A stretch of 11,049 bases of DNA from Acanthamoeba lenticulata (GCA_002179805.1 NAVB01000007.1:1-11049); one strand, 5' to 3'. Shown: positions 1 through 6,173, counted from the stretch's first letter. The notes: a model not told the origin generated them from the sequence alone. Numbers and translations: made by a program.

Positions 1-38
1 CCCTAACCCTAACCCTAACCCTAACCCTAACCCTAACC

Positions 39-79
<41 letters not shown>

Positions 80-95
80 CCCTAACCCTAAACCC
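1..95. repeat. Terminal telomere, CCCTAA repeat
   Basis: About 16 tandem copies of CCCTAA start at the first base, with one-base variants (CCCTAAA) near 55-61 and 86-92. Read from the chromosome interior outward this is the TTAGGG-type telomere. Its orientation, C-rich strand reading inward, is what a left chromosome end shows. Unique sequence starts after about 95. The array is short, so the assembly probably truncates it. Confidence 0.97.
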
Positions 96-115
96 TTGCT
101 TTTATGAAAATTTGT

Positions 116-144
116 GAGAGAGAGAAGAGAGAGGGAGAGAGGGG
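116..144. repeat. GA-rich polypurine tract
   Basis: Nearly pure GA/GGA microsatellite just inside the telomere. A complementary CT-rich tract lies at 929-976, so the two form a loose inverted pair around the subtelomeric stretch. No function can be assigned. Confidence 0.8.
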
Positions 145-157
145 CCACACTTGTTGA

Positions 158-706
158 GATGGTTTCTCCTTAGGACCAGGAATTGAAGAGATACTTCACG
201 AGAACCGCCAGGAGTTGTGGCAGGAGTTTTTTCATTTCCTCCTCAGCTACGTGGCGTATACTGTTCACAATGCCATCCTTGAGTGGGGTCCACACAAGGA
301 AAAGAAAAGCACACACAAGGGCGACAACACGGGCCAGCCAACTGACACGTCTGCATTTGTCGACAATGTGAGTGGAATGCCGGCAATACTGCTGCCCGCC
401 TCCGCGTACCTGGCTTGGTCATTTCTCGTCCTGTTTCTTTTGTTCTGGCGATTTCTCTTTCCGCTCATTTTCTCCGCGTGGTTGTTTGGTGCAATTTTGG
501 CACTGCCCGCACACTGCGCCGCGCCATTTTATTGCGGTCGCGCCAACCAACAAAAGTTACAAGTGCACAAAGGCTCTGATAGTGTTGTTCGTGTTTGTTT
601 TGTCGCACAAAAAAAAAGAGTGTTTTACCACACAAAAAAAGTGTTTTTTGTCTTCTTTTTGTTGCCGGCCGCAAAAAAAAGAGAGGTACAACGCCCACAG
701 AGGTAA
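158..706 (+). pseudogene. Possible 5'-truncated gene remnant with hydrophobic segments
   Basis: An open frame of 182 codons runs from just after a stop at 155-157 to a stop ending at 706. It has no ATG before 377, so a normal start is missing or lies in a lost exon. The first part (about 176-300) reads like ordinary coding sequence, with acidic, aromatic and hydrophobic residues mixed. The middle part (about 377-520) encodes a long hydrophobic stretch rich in Leu, Phe and Trp, as in one or two membrane helices. The last part falls in A/T homopolymer runs and is probably not coding. A consensus GTGAGT donor at 368-373 could instead end an exon there. The family was not recognised. It may be a gene cut by chromosome-end loss, or chance. 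Confidence 0.3.
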
Positions 707-928
707 AAACAACAAATGGCGAAACTAGTGCCCGGTCACCGACCACACCCCAAGGACAAGCTAGAAAGTGGCAAAAAACATGTTTTCTTCACTGTACAGT
801 GGCAGGTTCTTCTTTTTCCCAATCCTTGGGAGAAGAGGCATTTCAAGCAACACCACACCAGTGAGCGGGCCACGTCACACCTAAAGCAAACACCTCCAAA
901 AAAAAAAAAGCCGACGCCCATCCCCGCC
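707..928. other. Subtelomeric non-coding stretch
   Basis: This stretch has several A runs (for example 899-909) and a 12-bp perfect palindrome at 790-801, about what chance allows. A 107-aa frame from an ATG at 716 exists, but it is low-complexity (Lys/Pro/Ser) and runs into the CT tract, so it is not called. No RNA gene was seen. Confidence 0.5.
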
Positions 929-976
929 CTCTTTCTCTCTCTCCTCTCTCCTCTCTCCTCTCTTATTCTCTCTTTT
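929..976. repeat. CT-rich polypyrimidine tract
   Basis: An almost uninterrupted run of C and T, mostly CTCTCTC and CTCCTCT units, lies between the subtelomeric stretch and the 3' side of the HMG-box gene. It mirrors the GA tract near the telomere on the opposite strand. Confidence 0.8.
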
Positions 977-1016
977 GATGGGAAGGAACGATTATATTTT
1001 AGGGTTGGAGATTTTC

Positions 1017-1226
1017 TTACAGAAAGCCCACGCGGCTAACCTTGCCGTCCTGCTTGGCCTTCTTGAGGTCCTGGAAGCGCGTGGGCTTGTAGCCAAAGCT
1101 CTTGCCGACGAGTTTGTCCGCCAGCTCCTTGGGGGCGAGGTAGACCTCGAAGCGATCACCAGACTGAAGCGGGTAGAGGCCCTCCGAGTCGCGACCGGTG
1201 AGACCAGCCTCGATGTTGAAATCGGC
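1017..1226 (-). other. In-frame coding-like extension after the HMG gene's TAG
   Basis: On the minus strand, the frame of the HMG-box gene stays open for 69 codons after the TAG at 1229-1227 and ends at a TAA at 1019-1017. Codon use here matches the body of the gene: third positions are mostly C or G, with AAG, CTC, GGC and GAC preferred. The peptide is a mixed, soluble-looking sequence ending in Gly-Phe-Leu. This suggests the ancestral protein was about 513 aa and that a single substitution (from CAG, GAG or AAG) made the TAG. Stop readthrough or a base-call error are the alternatives. Confidence 0.65.
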
Positions 1227-2558
1227 CTACTCCTTCTTCTTGATCGAGGCCTTACCCTTCTGGGCGTAGTCGGCACCATAGACGCGCTTGAGGGCGCGCA
1301 CAATCGAATCCATCTGCGCCGTCTCAGGGAAAACGACGGGGATGTACTGGCTCAAGCTGAGCCTGAGGCGGTCCTCAATGGCGGTCTGCTTGGCCTCGTC
1401 GTACTTGCGGGCGAACAGGAGGGCCTTGTAGGCGTTCTCGGGCTTGGCGAGCCAGTCGGAGGCGCGGGCCAACTTGGCCGGGAGGCCGCTGATGTACGGC
1501 GACTCCTTGTTGGCCTTCTTCTTGAGAAGAATGTCAGCAAGTTTGGCGTCCTCGTTCTCGCCAAACGCCTTCTCACGCTGACTCGAGGGCGCCAGGGCGT
1601 GCCACAGGGCAGCGGCCACAGTGCCACCGTCGAGACTGAGGATGAGCTCAGTGTCGGCATCGGTGGCCGACTCCGGCAGCTTCATGGCCTCGCGCTTCTT
1701 GGCAAAGAGGGCCTTGGCCTTGTCGGTGGTGGGGATGGCACGGGGGATGTTGGCCGGAACACGCTTGCCCTCAACGTTCTTCCTGAACTTGCCACCACTC
1801 TTACCCACGGCGGGCGTGGTGCGCTCCTCATCGTTGCGCTTCCTCTTGCCAGCAGCGGTCAGGACGGGCCCATACTTGCGCTCCCACTCGGCCTTCTTGG
1901 TGTTGTAGCGCTTCTTGTCGCGCTCGGCGAGGTCGTCGAACTTCTTCTTCTGAGCTTCGGACATCTTGCCCCAGGCCTCACCAAGGGCCTTGCTGATCTT
2001 CTCCATCTTCCACTCGGGGTGGTCGGCCTTGAGCTTCTCGCGCCTCTCCTTAGAGAAGTGCATGAAGCCGTTGAGGGGCTTCTTGGGCGGGTCGGTGAGG
2101 GCCTTCTTGGCCTTGTACTTGGTCATCTCGCGCTCGTAGCGCTTCTGGTCAGCCCTGGCCTTGACGTCGTACTTGCCCTTATCGGCCTCAGTGGCCTTCT
2201 TCCAGAGCCGGCCAAGTTCCTTACCGATCTCGGTCACGGAGAGCTCGGGCTTGGCCTTGCGAACGGCAGCGCGCTTGTCGTTGGCGAAGAACATGTAGGC
2301 GTTCATGGCGCGCTTGGGGGCATCGGGATCGCGCTTCTTCTTCTTGGAAGAGGAGGAAGAGGAGGCAGATGTGGCGGCGGCGGTCTTACGCTTAATGCCG
2401 GCCTTCTTCTTGCCTCCCTTCTTGACAACAGGGCGCGTCTCGTCGTCGAGCTCCTCGATGTCGGAGTCCTCCTCGATCTCCTCCGCGTCAGAGAGACCCT
2501 CCTCGGTGATCACCTCCTCCTCCTCCTCATGCATGAACTCCTCGTCGCTGGAAGACAT
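1227..2558 (-). CDS. Tandem HMG-box DNA-binding protein
   Basis: The protein is 443 aa from the ATG at 2558; an upstream in-frame GTG is ignored. In order it shows: an acidic N-terminus (about 5-40, Glu/Asp-rich); a basic/Ser linker with likely nuclear localisation signals (47-77); HMG box 1 (about 78-148, with the PKRAMNAYMFF start and a LGRLWKK helix); HMG box 2 (about 157-228, PKKPLNGFMHF and LGEAWGKM); a basic linker (236-275); and an unrecognised helical C-terminal region (about 280-435). HMG boxes bind the minor groove and bend DNA, so a nuclear or virion architectural role is likely. There are no introns and GC at third positions is very high. It is divergent from the gene at 2832. The TAG at 1229-1227 looks premature, because coding-like sequence continues in frame. 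The HMG call is firm; cellular versus viral origin is open. Confidence 0.93.
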   Translation of the reverse strand: MSSSDEEFMHEEEEEVITEEGLSDAEEIEEDSDIEELDDETRPVVKKGGKKKAGIKRKTAAATSASSSSSSKKKKRDPDAPKRAMNAYMFFANDKRAAVRKAKPELSVTEIGKELGRLWKKATEADKGKYDVKARADQKRYEREMTKYKAKKALTDPPKKPLNGFMHFSKERREKLKADHPEWKMEKISKALGEAWGKMSEAQKKKFDDLAERDKKRYNTKKAEWERKYGPVLTAAGKRKRNDEERTTPAVGKSGGKFRKNVEGKRVPANIPRAIPTTDKAKALFAKKREAMKLPESATDADTELILSLDGGTVAAALWHALAPSSQREKAFGENEDAKLADILLKKKANKESPYISGLPAKLARASDWLAKPENAYKALLFARKYDEAKQTAIEDRLRLSLSQYIPVVFPETAQMDSIVRALKRVYGADYAQKGKASIKKKE

Positions 2559-2831
2559 TTTTTTTTCTAAGGCGCCCACTGGAGCGGTTTGTGTTCGTGT
2601 GGGGTTAGAGTGGGTTGGTGAAGTGATCCTATGTTTTGTCAGCGAGCGATATTAATCCCCAGTCACGGACGCACACGCGGCAGGATATCCGGGTTCGTCA
2701 CACAGAACTTGTTACGAAGTTGCGTCGGTGACGGCGGTAGACTATTGACCCACCGACGTCATGCATAACTCCGTCATTTCCACCCACACTCTCACGCGTC
2801 AAAACACCCACGTCGCGCACGACCCACAGTC
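2559..2831. promoter_or_regulatory. Divergent intergenic region
   Basis: This 273-bp gap lies between the starts of the minus-strand HMG gene and the plus-strand gene at 2832, so it should hold both promoters. It contains an A run just before the HMG start, an AT-rich GATATTAATC element near 2648-2657, a GGATATCC palindrome at 2683-2690 and a GACGTCATGCAT stretch near 2755. No TATA box or known factor site can be assigned with confidence. Confidence 0.5.
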
Positions 2832-3407
2832 ATGGACCCCACCAAGCCCAAAGCCACGACGACGAGAAAGCGAAAAGCAAACGGTTCCGGTGGTGGCCGC
2901 AAATGCACACGCACCGATGCACTGCCCCTGTCAGACAACGAGGACATCTCGGAAGAGCAGGGAGAAAGCCTGCGGTGGATGATCGGGGCGGACCGCAAGC
3001 AAGCCACATTCGAGGCTCTCAAGGAAGAGACTGCCGAGAGAGAAAAGCGCATCCAAGAGGCATTTGAAGAAAACAAAGCCCTCAAGAAACGCCTCGCATC
3101 TCTCACTACCACACAAACGGTGCGCACGTCGCAACAAACCGTCAACGGTGCCATCACCACCGCCATCCTCGACGACGATGACAACGACGAAGATGATGAT
3201 GTTGATGATGATGACGACTGTGTCAAGTGTGAAGATTCGCAAGATACTCATTGTCCGTCGGTGGTAGGCCAGCAACACCAACTACAAGCTACACCAAACA
3301 GTAAATCACGAGTCTTCTCCGAAAGCCTGAGTGTGGTGGACAGAGAGACAGTTCCACCTTCTCGCCCACGGCCATTATCTCACACGACATATATCTCAAC
3401 GCGGTGA
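2832..3407 (+). CDS. Small basic/coiled-coil/acidic protein of unknown function
   Basis: The protein is 191 aa from ATG 2832. It has a basic N-terminus with a nuclear-signal-like RKRK (residues 12-15) and further Lys/Arg to about 28. A charged helix follows (about 53-92), with heptad-like Leu, Phe and Ala spacing typical of a coiled coil. Next comes a pure Asp/Glu tract (about 114-129), then a Ser/Gln/Pro-rich tail. It looks like a nuclear or chromatin-associated adaptor. The basic region is not joined to the coil as in a true bZIP, so bZIP is not claimed. Its last 119 bp overlap the 3' end of the convergent gene at 3289-4350, and the tail in that overlap is low-complexity. It is intronless, and no homologue is recognised. 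Confidence 0.6.
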   Translation: MDPTKPKATTTRKRKANGSGGGRKCTRTDALPLSDNEDISEEQGESLRWMIGADRKQATFEALKEETAEREKRIQEAFEENKALKKRLASLTTTQTVRTSQQTVNGAITTAILDDDDNDEDDDVDDDDDCVKCEDSQDTHCPSVVGQQHQLQATPNSKSRVFSESLSVVDRETVPPSRPRPLSHTTYISTR

Positions 3408-4350
3408 TGACCAGAGGGGGTTGCGTTATGGAGAACGCGACGTTAGGCTGCTCGGTGTCCCCGTCTGCCGCGGCGTCATCGTCGTCGTCGTCGTCGTCGT
3501 CACCATTGTTGTTGTCCTCCACATCGTCCTCGTCCTCCTCTTCGTCGTCGTCATCATCCTCTTCGTTCTCCTTTTCGTCCTCATCGGACGCAGAGAGTTC
3601 GTCGCGGGGAGGCTGACTCCACAGAAGGTCGACGTTGGCCTCCGATGACGACGACGGTGACGTGCATTCTGACTCTGAACCCTTGGGGAACTTCGACGCC
3701 TTCCGCCGGGACACGCTGATCTCGCAGCAACTCACGACCTGGTGTCCATCGAGAAGAACCGCGTAGACGTTGGCGCTGGACCACGACCCGCTGATCAAGT
3801 GATGGTACTTGGCGAAAAGGCTACGCGCCTTATGCTCCACCACGGCCTGGGCCAGCTCGCGGAACAGCGACGTGCAGAGGCACTTGAACTCCTTGCTCCA
3901 TGCCAAAGGCATTCTGTACGCGATGCACAGGTGCGGCTGCCTTGTAGCATCGAGTGGTGGCTCCGGGTAGATGTACGTCGTGTCCACACGACTCTGGTTC
4001 TCGGGGAACGTGATGATGATCAAGCGCGCGTCGGGGTCGGTCGCTGGATGTTTCATCATCGCAGATGAACCGGGGTCCGTGAGAGATCCTCGTCTCTTCC
4101 TGTCGAGAAGGCGGCCTCGAAGGACCTTGGGGAGACGGAAGATGGTCCCATCATCACCGTCGGCGTTGCTGCTGCTGCTGATGCCATCTCCCGGCATGTT
4201 GCCCTTGATTGGTACGGCCTGCAGGTCGTCTCCCGGGTAGTTTTGGTTTGCCGCGGACTCGCCGAGGGCCCACGGTTTGTACCAGGTGGGGCCTGCCTGT
4301 GCCGTCGGTCCCGGTGGGTATGGTGATCCATCAGGAGATATGAAGGACAT
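3289..4350 (-). CDS. Acidic protein of unknown function, 353 aa
   Basis: Read from ATG 4350 to TAG 3289; an in-frame GTG directly upstream is ignored. The N-terminus (1-60) is rich in Pro and Gly. Residues 68-90 are basic. A folded-looking core (about 105-215) carries beta-like hydrophobic runs (an LIIITF segment near 110), several Cys and aromatic residues. A Ser-rich linker follows, then a long Asp/Glu tract (about 254-300) encoded by GTC/GTT-type triplet runs on the plus strand. A short hydrophobic C-terminal part (305-353) may complete the fold. No family is recognised. It is divergent from the cysteine-rich gene at 4443 across 92 bp, and convergent and overlapping with the gene at 2832. 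It has no introns, in keeping with the compact block it sits in. Confidence 0.7.
   Translation of the reverse strand: MSFISPDGSPYPPGPTAQAGPTWYKPWALGESAANQNYPGDDLQAVPIKGNMPGDGISSSSNADGDDGTIFRLPKVLRGRLLDRKRRGSLTDPGSSAMMKHPATDPDARLIIITFPENQSRVDTTYIYPEPPLDATRQPHLCIAYRMPLAWSKEFKCLCTSLFRELAQAVVEHKARSLFAKYHHLISGSWSSANVYAVLLDGHQVVSCCEISVSRRKASKFPKGSESECTSPSSSSEANVDLLWSQPPRDELSASDEDEKENEEDDDDDEEEDEDDVEDNNNGDDDDDDDDDAAADGDTEQPNVAFSITQPPLVITALRYMSCEIMAVGEKVELSLCPPHSGFRRRLVIYCLV
3476..3503. repeat. GTC trinucleotide run
   Basis: Tandem GTC/ATC triplets on the plus strand, read as GAC (Asp) on the minus strand inside the acidic tract of the 353-aa protein. A second, less regular cluster follows at about 3530-3585. 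The triplet run probably expanded by slippage while keeping the frame. Confidence 0.75.
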
Positions 4351-4442
4351 CACACTCGGTGGACGTGGTTTTTTTTTTGTTTTCCTCTCGTCGATTAATC
4401 ATCGAGTGAGACAAAAAATAGTTCGCTGACCCATGCGTGTCG
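4351..4442. promoter_or_regulatory. Short divergent promoter with a dyad
   Basis: Only 92 bp separates the divergent starts at 4350 (-) and 4443 (+). Near its middle, 4387-4406, is an imperfect 20-bp dyad (16 of 20 positions symmetric) built around a perfect GATTAATC core with CTCG and CGAG arms. A run of ten or so T lies near the minus-strand start and an A run (CAAAAAATAG) near the plus-strand start. The arrangement suggests a shared control region, but no specific factor can be named. Confidence 0.5.
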
Positions 4443-5234
4443 ATGGCCTCGGCGCAGGAGAAGCCAGGTCCGTGTGGTTGGACAGTCTACGGTATCCAGT
4501 CGGTGTTTGCAGATGGAGGTAACAAGATGTGCAACGACGTCCAAAACGTGTACGGTGGTAACTGGTGTGGCACCAACGGCCAGTGCCGTAGGATCAACCC
4601 TCCGCAGAGCAACAGGACCGATTGCTGTCTTGGCAAAAAGGGCGGAATTTGGTTCTGTGGTAACTCGTGGTGTCCGTTCTCTGATGAGTGCAGGGACACG
4701 CTGGCCACCGAATGCTCCAAGACGGAAAACATGGGTCTACTGGCATGTAGTTCCTTCTGCTCGGACTCAAATAACAAGAAGTTTTGCGATGGCCCCATGT
4801 CTGCCTACTGTGGTACAGCTAGTAACCCACTGCACAAGGGCGATCCTATCTGTGCATGCTACCACTCAACGCTACCGACCGGGCAAGCCTGCTTTGACGT
4901 TGAATGCACCAACCATGGGTACAAGAGTAGCAACCTAATGACTCAGATGCAGAACTGCCCCAAGTTGTGTGGCGCCATCATCAACTGCCAAGTGGCCAAT
5001 GGTTGCAAGCTCAACAAGAACACTGCCGATTTCTACTGTGGAGGCAAGCCAAATGATGGCGGTGGAGGTGGAGGAGGTGGAAGCGGGGGGGGGGGAAGTG
5101 GGGGTGGAAGTGGCGGTGGCGGCGACACCAAGACATGGTGGCAACAGATCGGGATTGGGTCATGCAAGGCCAGGCCCATGAAATCTGGTCTGCCAGTGGA
5201 GCATTGGCCATACTGCTGGCGCTCTTTACTATAA
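4443..5234 (+). CDS. Cysteine-rich protein resembling the poxvirus/NCLDV G9/A16/J5 entry-fusion family, anchor out of frame
   Basis: The in-frame ATG at 4443 opens a 263-aa frame. The first ~200 residues carry 23 cysteines, many paired in CxxxC-like spacings, with a CxCY motif and a later CPxxC motif, and there is no N-terminal signal peptide. A Gly/Ser linker follows at about residues 205-225. This order (cysteine-rich domain, no signal peptide, C-terminal anchor) resembles the G9/A16/J5-type membrane proteins of poxviruses and other large DNA viruses. Those proteins belong to the virion entry-fusion complex. The frame as it stands ends without a membrane helix. In another frame, 5195-5248 encodes a strongly hydrophobic segment and stops at 5249-5251, directly before AATAAA. 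An indel, perhaps in the 11-G run at 5085-5095, may have broken the gene. There is no Gly after Met, so N-myristoylation is not expected. Family assignment is by pattern only; a secreted protist Cys-rich protein is the alternative. Confidence 0.6.
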   Translation: MASAQEKPGPCGWTVYGIQSVFADGGNKMCNDVQNVYGGNWCGTNGQCRRINPPQSNRTDCCLGKKGGIWFCGNSWCPFSDECRDTLATECSKTENMGLLACSSFCSDSNNKKFCDGPMSAYCGTASNPLHKGDPICACYHSTLPTGQACFDVECTNHGYKSSNLMTQMQNCPKLCGAIINCQVANGCKLNKNTADFYCGGKPNDGGGGGGGGSGGGGSGGGSGGGGDTKTWWQQIGIGSCKARPMKSGLPVEHWPYCWRSLL

Positions 5235-5248
5235 TCATCAATCTATTT

Positions 5249-5257
5249 TAGAATAAA
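5249..5257 (+). terminator. Stop codon abutting AATAAA poly(A) signal
   Basis: A TAG at 5249-5251 ends the frame that holds the hydrophobic segment of the cysteine-rich gene, and AATAAA follows with no gap (5252-5257). The signal supports this as the true end of the ancestral gene rather than the TAA at 5232-5234. Confidence 0.55.
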
Positions 5258-5697
5258 ATGATGGTAATACTAATATTATCTCTTGGTACAATCACATGGT
5301 GAATATCACAGGCCGCGTGTGTGAAACACCCATGCACTGGCACAATGGTAGCATCCAAACCACCCGCCCCATTCTCTTCCCCATTATTCTGGGAATCCTC
5401 ACTTGACCTCCTGATGGATGTATTGCATCTGATGCATCAGATGCAAGTTTCTGAATTGCATCATCGTGAGTGTACCATCTCCAAAGTGCTTCTTGTATTT
5501 GACAAAGTGTTTTTTATGCACTGGCCTGATCTCACCTCCTGTTGACATTGGTAACTGTGAAAGAGATTCTCTCAGGGGCAAAGGGTTAGGATTTTGGATG
5601 TGTGTTATTACGTCTGACTTTCCAGAAATACAAAATGGAATTGGATAAAGCCCCCCCCCTTTCAATGCTTTAGATCTCACTACAAGTGAAACACAAG
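5258..5697. other. Intergenic stretch, no convincing gene
   Basis: AT-richer than the sequence to its left. Short open frames exist on both strands but none is longer than about 130 codons or keeps coding-like codon use. A minus-strand frame near 5400-5550 starts at an ATG and reads for 49 codons of Lys/His/Met-rich sequence, which is too short to call. The stretch contains a 24-bp perfect palindrome at 5423-5446, a C run (5651-5659) and a possible splice acceptor (TTTAG, about 5669-5673) upstream of the next gene. Confidence 0.5.
5423..5446. repeat. Perfect 24-bp palindrome
   Basis: TTGCATCTGATG is followed immediately by its exact reverse complement. As single-stranded RNA or DNA it could fold into a stem of about 10 bp with a tiny loop. 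It lies 172 bp after the stop at 5251 and 252 bp before the next ATG. It could be a transcription-end hairpin or a dimer-binding site. A further TTGCATCAT half-like copy lies at about 5456-5464. Confidence 0.85.
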
Positions 5698-6102
5698 ATG
5701 TGCCACAAGTGCATCTCAAGCATGGCTGTGGAAGCCGTCGTTGGTGGTCTGCATTTGATGGTGAACGACCCGCAATATGTAAGATGGAACACGACATCAG
5801 TGGATGATCTCATGGAGTTTGCGCTGGGTTCGCATGGAGAAGAAGCCAGGACATTAGCACTTCAGCTCCTGGACGGGTTTATTGATTGGTATCGCATGCA
5901 AAAGGATGGCTATACACCAGCGTCTGGTTTCATCCCGATGTACCAACACAGCAGCATGGTCAAGGCAGTTGGCTGGTTAAAAAACTACCACCCCGAACAG
6001 GATAAATGCATCGAGGAGTGCTTCAAGGACTTTGAGCCATTCAACCCAGTGGTCGGTACAAACACCAATGGTAACCCTGATGGTCAATGTGTATTATGCT
6101 GA
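5698..6102 (+). CDS. Protein of unknown function, 134 aa, C-terminal Cys-Val-Leu-Cys
   Basis: Read from the first in-frame ATG (5698) to TGA 6100-6102. The sequence looks like a folded, mostly helical domain: hydrophobic and aromatic residues are evenly spread, with a Cys pair near the N-terminus (MCHKC). It ends with Cys-Val-Leu-Cys, which has the form of a CaaX prenylation box, though X = Cys is unusual. Third positions are less GC-rich than in the HMG gene. The frame is open a little upstream to a stop in the TTTAG at about 5670, which could be a splice acceptor, so this may be the last exon of a longer gene. The stop overlaps AATAAA. No family was recognised. Confidence 0.55.
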   Translation: MCHKCISSMAVEAVVGGLHLMVNDPQYVRWNTTSVDDLMEFALGSHGEEARTLALQLLDGFIDWYRMQKDGYTPASGFIPMYQHSSMVKAVGWLKNYHPEQDKCIEECFKDFEPFNPVVGTNTNGNPDGQCVLC

Positions 6103-6107
6103 ATAAA
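6100..6107 (+). terminator. Stop codon overlapping AATAAA poly(A) signal
   Basis: The TGA stop at 6100-6102 shares its last A with AATAAA (6102-6107), and a T run follows at about 6120-6127. This marks the 3' end of the 134-aa gene, about 50 bp before the interstitial telomere repeats. Confidence 0.6.
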
Positions 6108-6153
6108 TGGCTCATATAATTTTTTTATGTTCAATGGTTTGCATTGGCGAATA

Positions 6154-6172
6154 CCCTAACCCTAAACCCTAA
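6154..6172. repeat. Interstitial telomeric repeats
   Basis: CCCTAA, CCCTAAA and CCCTAA lie in tandem, in the same orientation as the terminal telomere at 1-95 and with the same CCCTAAA variant seen there. They sit exactly at the left edge of the subtelomere-like minisatellite. This is the expected signature of a former chromosome end. Confidence 0.9.
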
Positions 6173-6173
6173 C

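Noticed and set aside
790..801. 12-bp perfect palindrome
   Set aside because: Two to three such palindromes are expected by chance in 11 kb.
994..1006. Single TTAGGG-like unit, and another near 5584-5590
   Set aside because: One isolated unit each, easily explained by chance, unlike the three tandem units at 6154.
716..1039. 107-aa plus-strand frame from an ATG
   Set aside because: Lys/Pro/Ser low complexity, runs through the CT tract, and has no coding-like codon bias.
975..2570. 531-aa plus-strand frame opposite the HMG gene
   Set aside because: It is the Leu/Gly-rich shadow of a GC-rich minus-strand gene that has clear HMG boxes.
2832..3407. bZIP transcription factor
   Set aside because: The basic region is about 30 residues away from the coiled coil, and the basic-region signature is missing.
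5399..5797. 132-aa minus-strand frame
   Set aside because: It overlaps the better-supported 134-aa gene, uses no consistent codon bias, and only its last 49 codons follow a late ATG.
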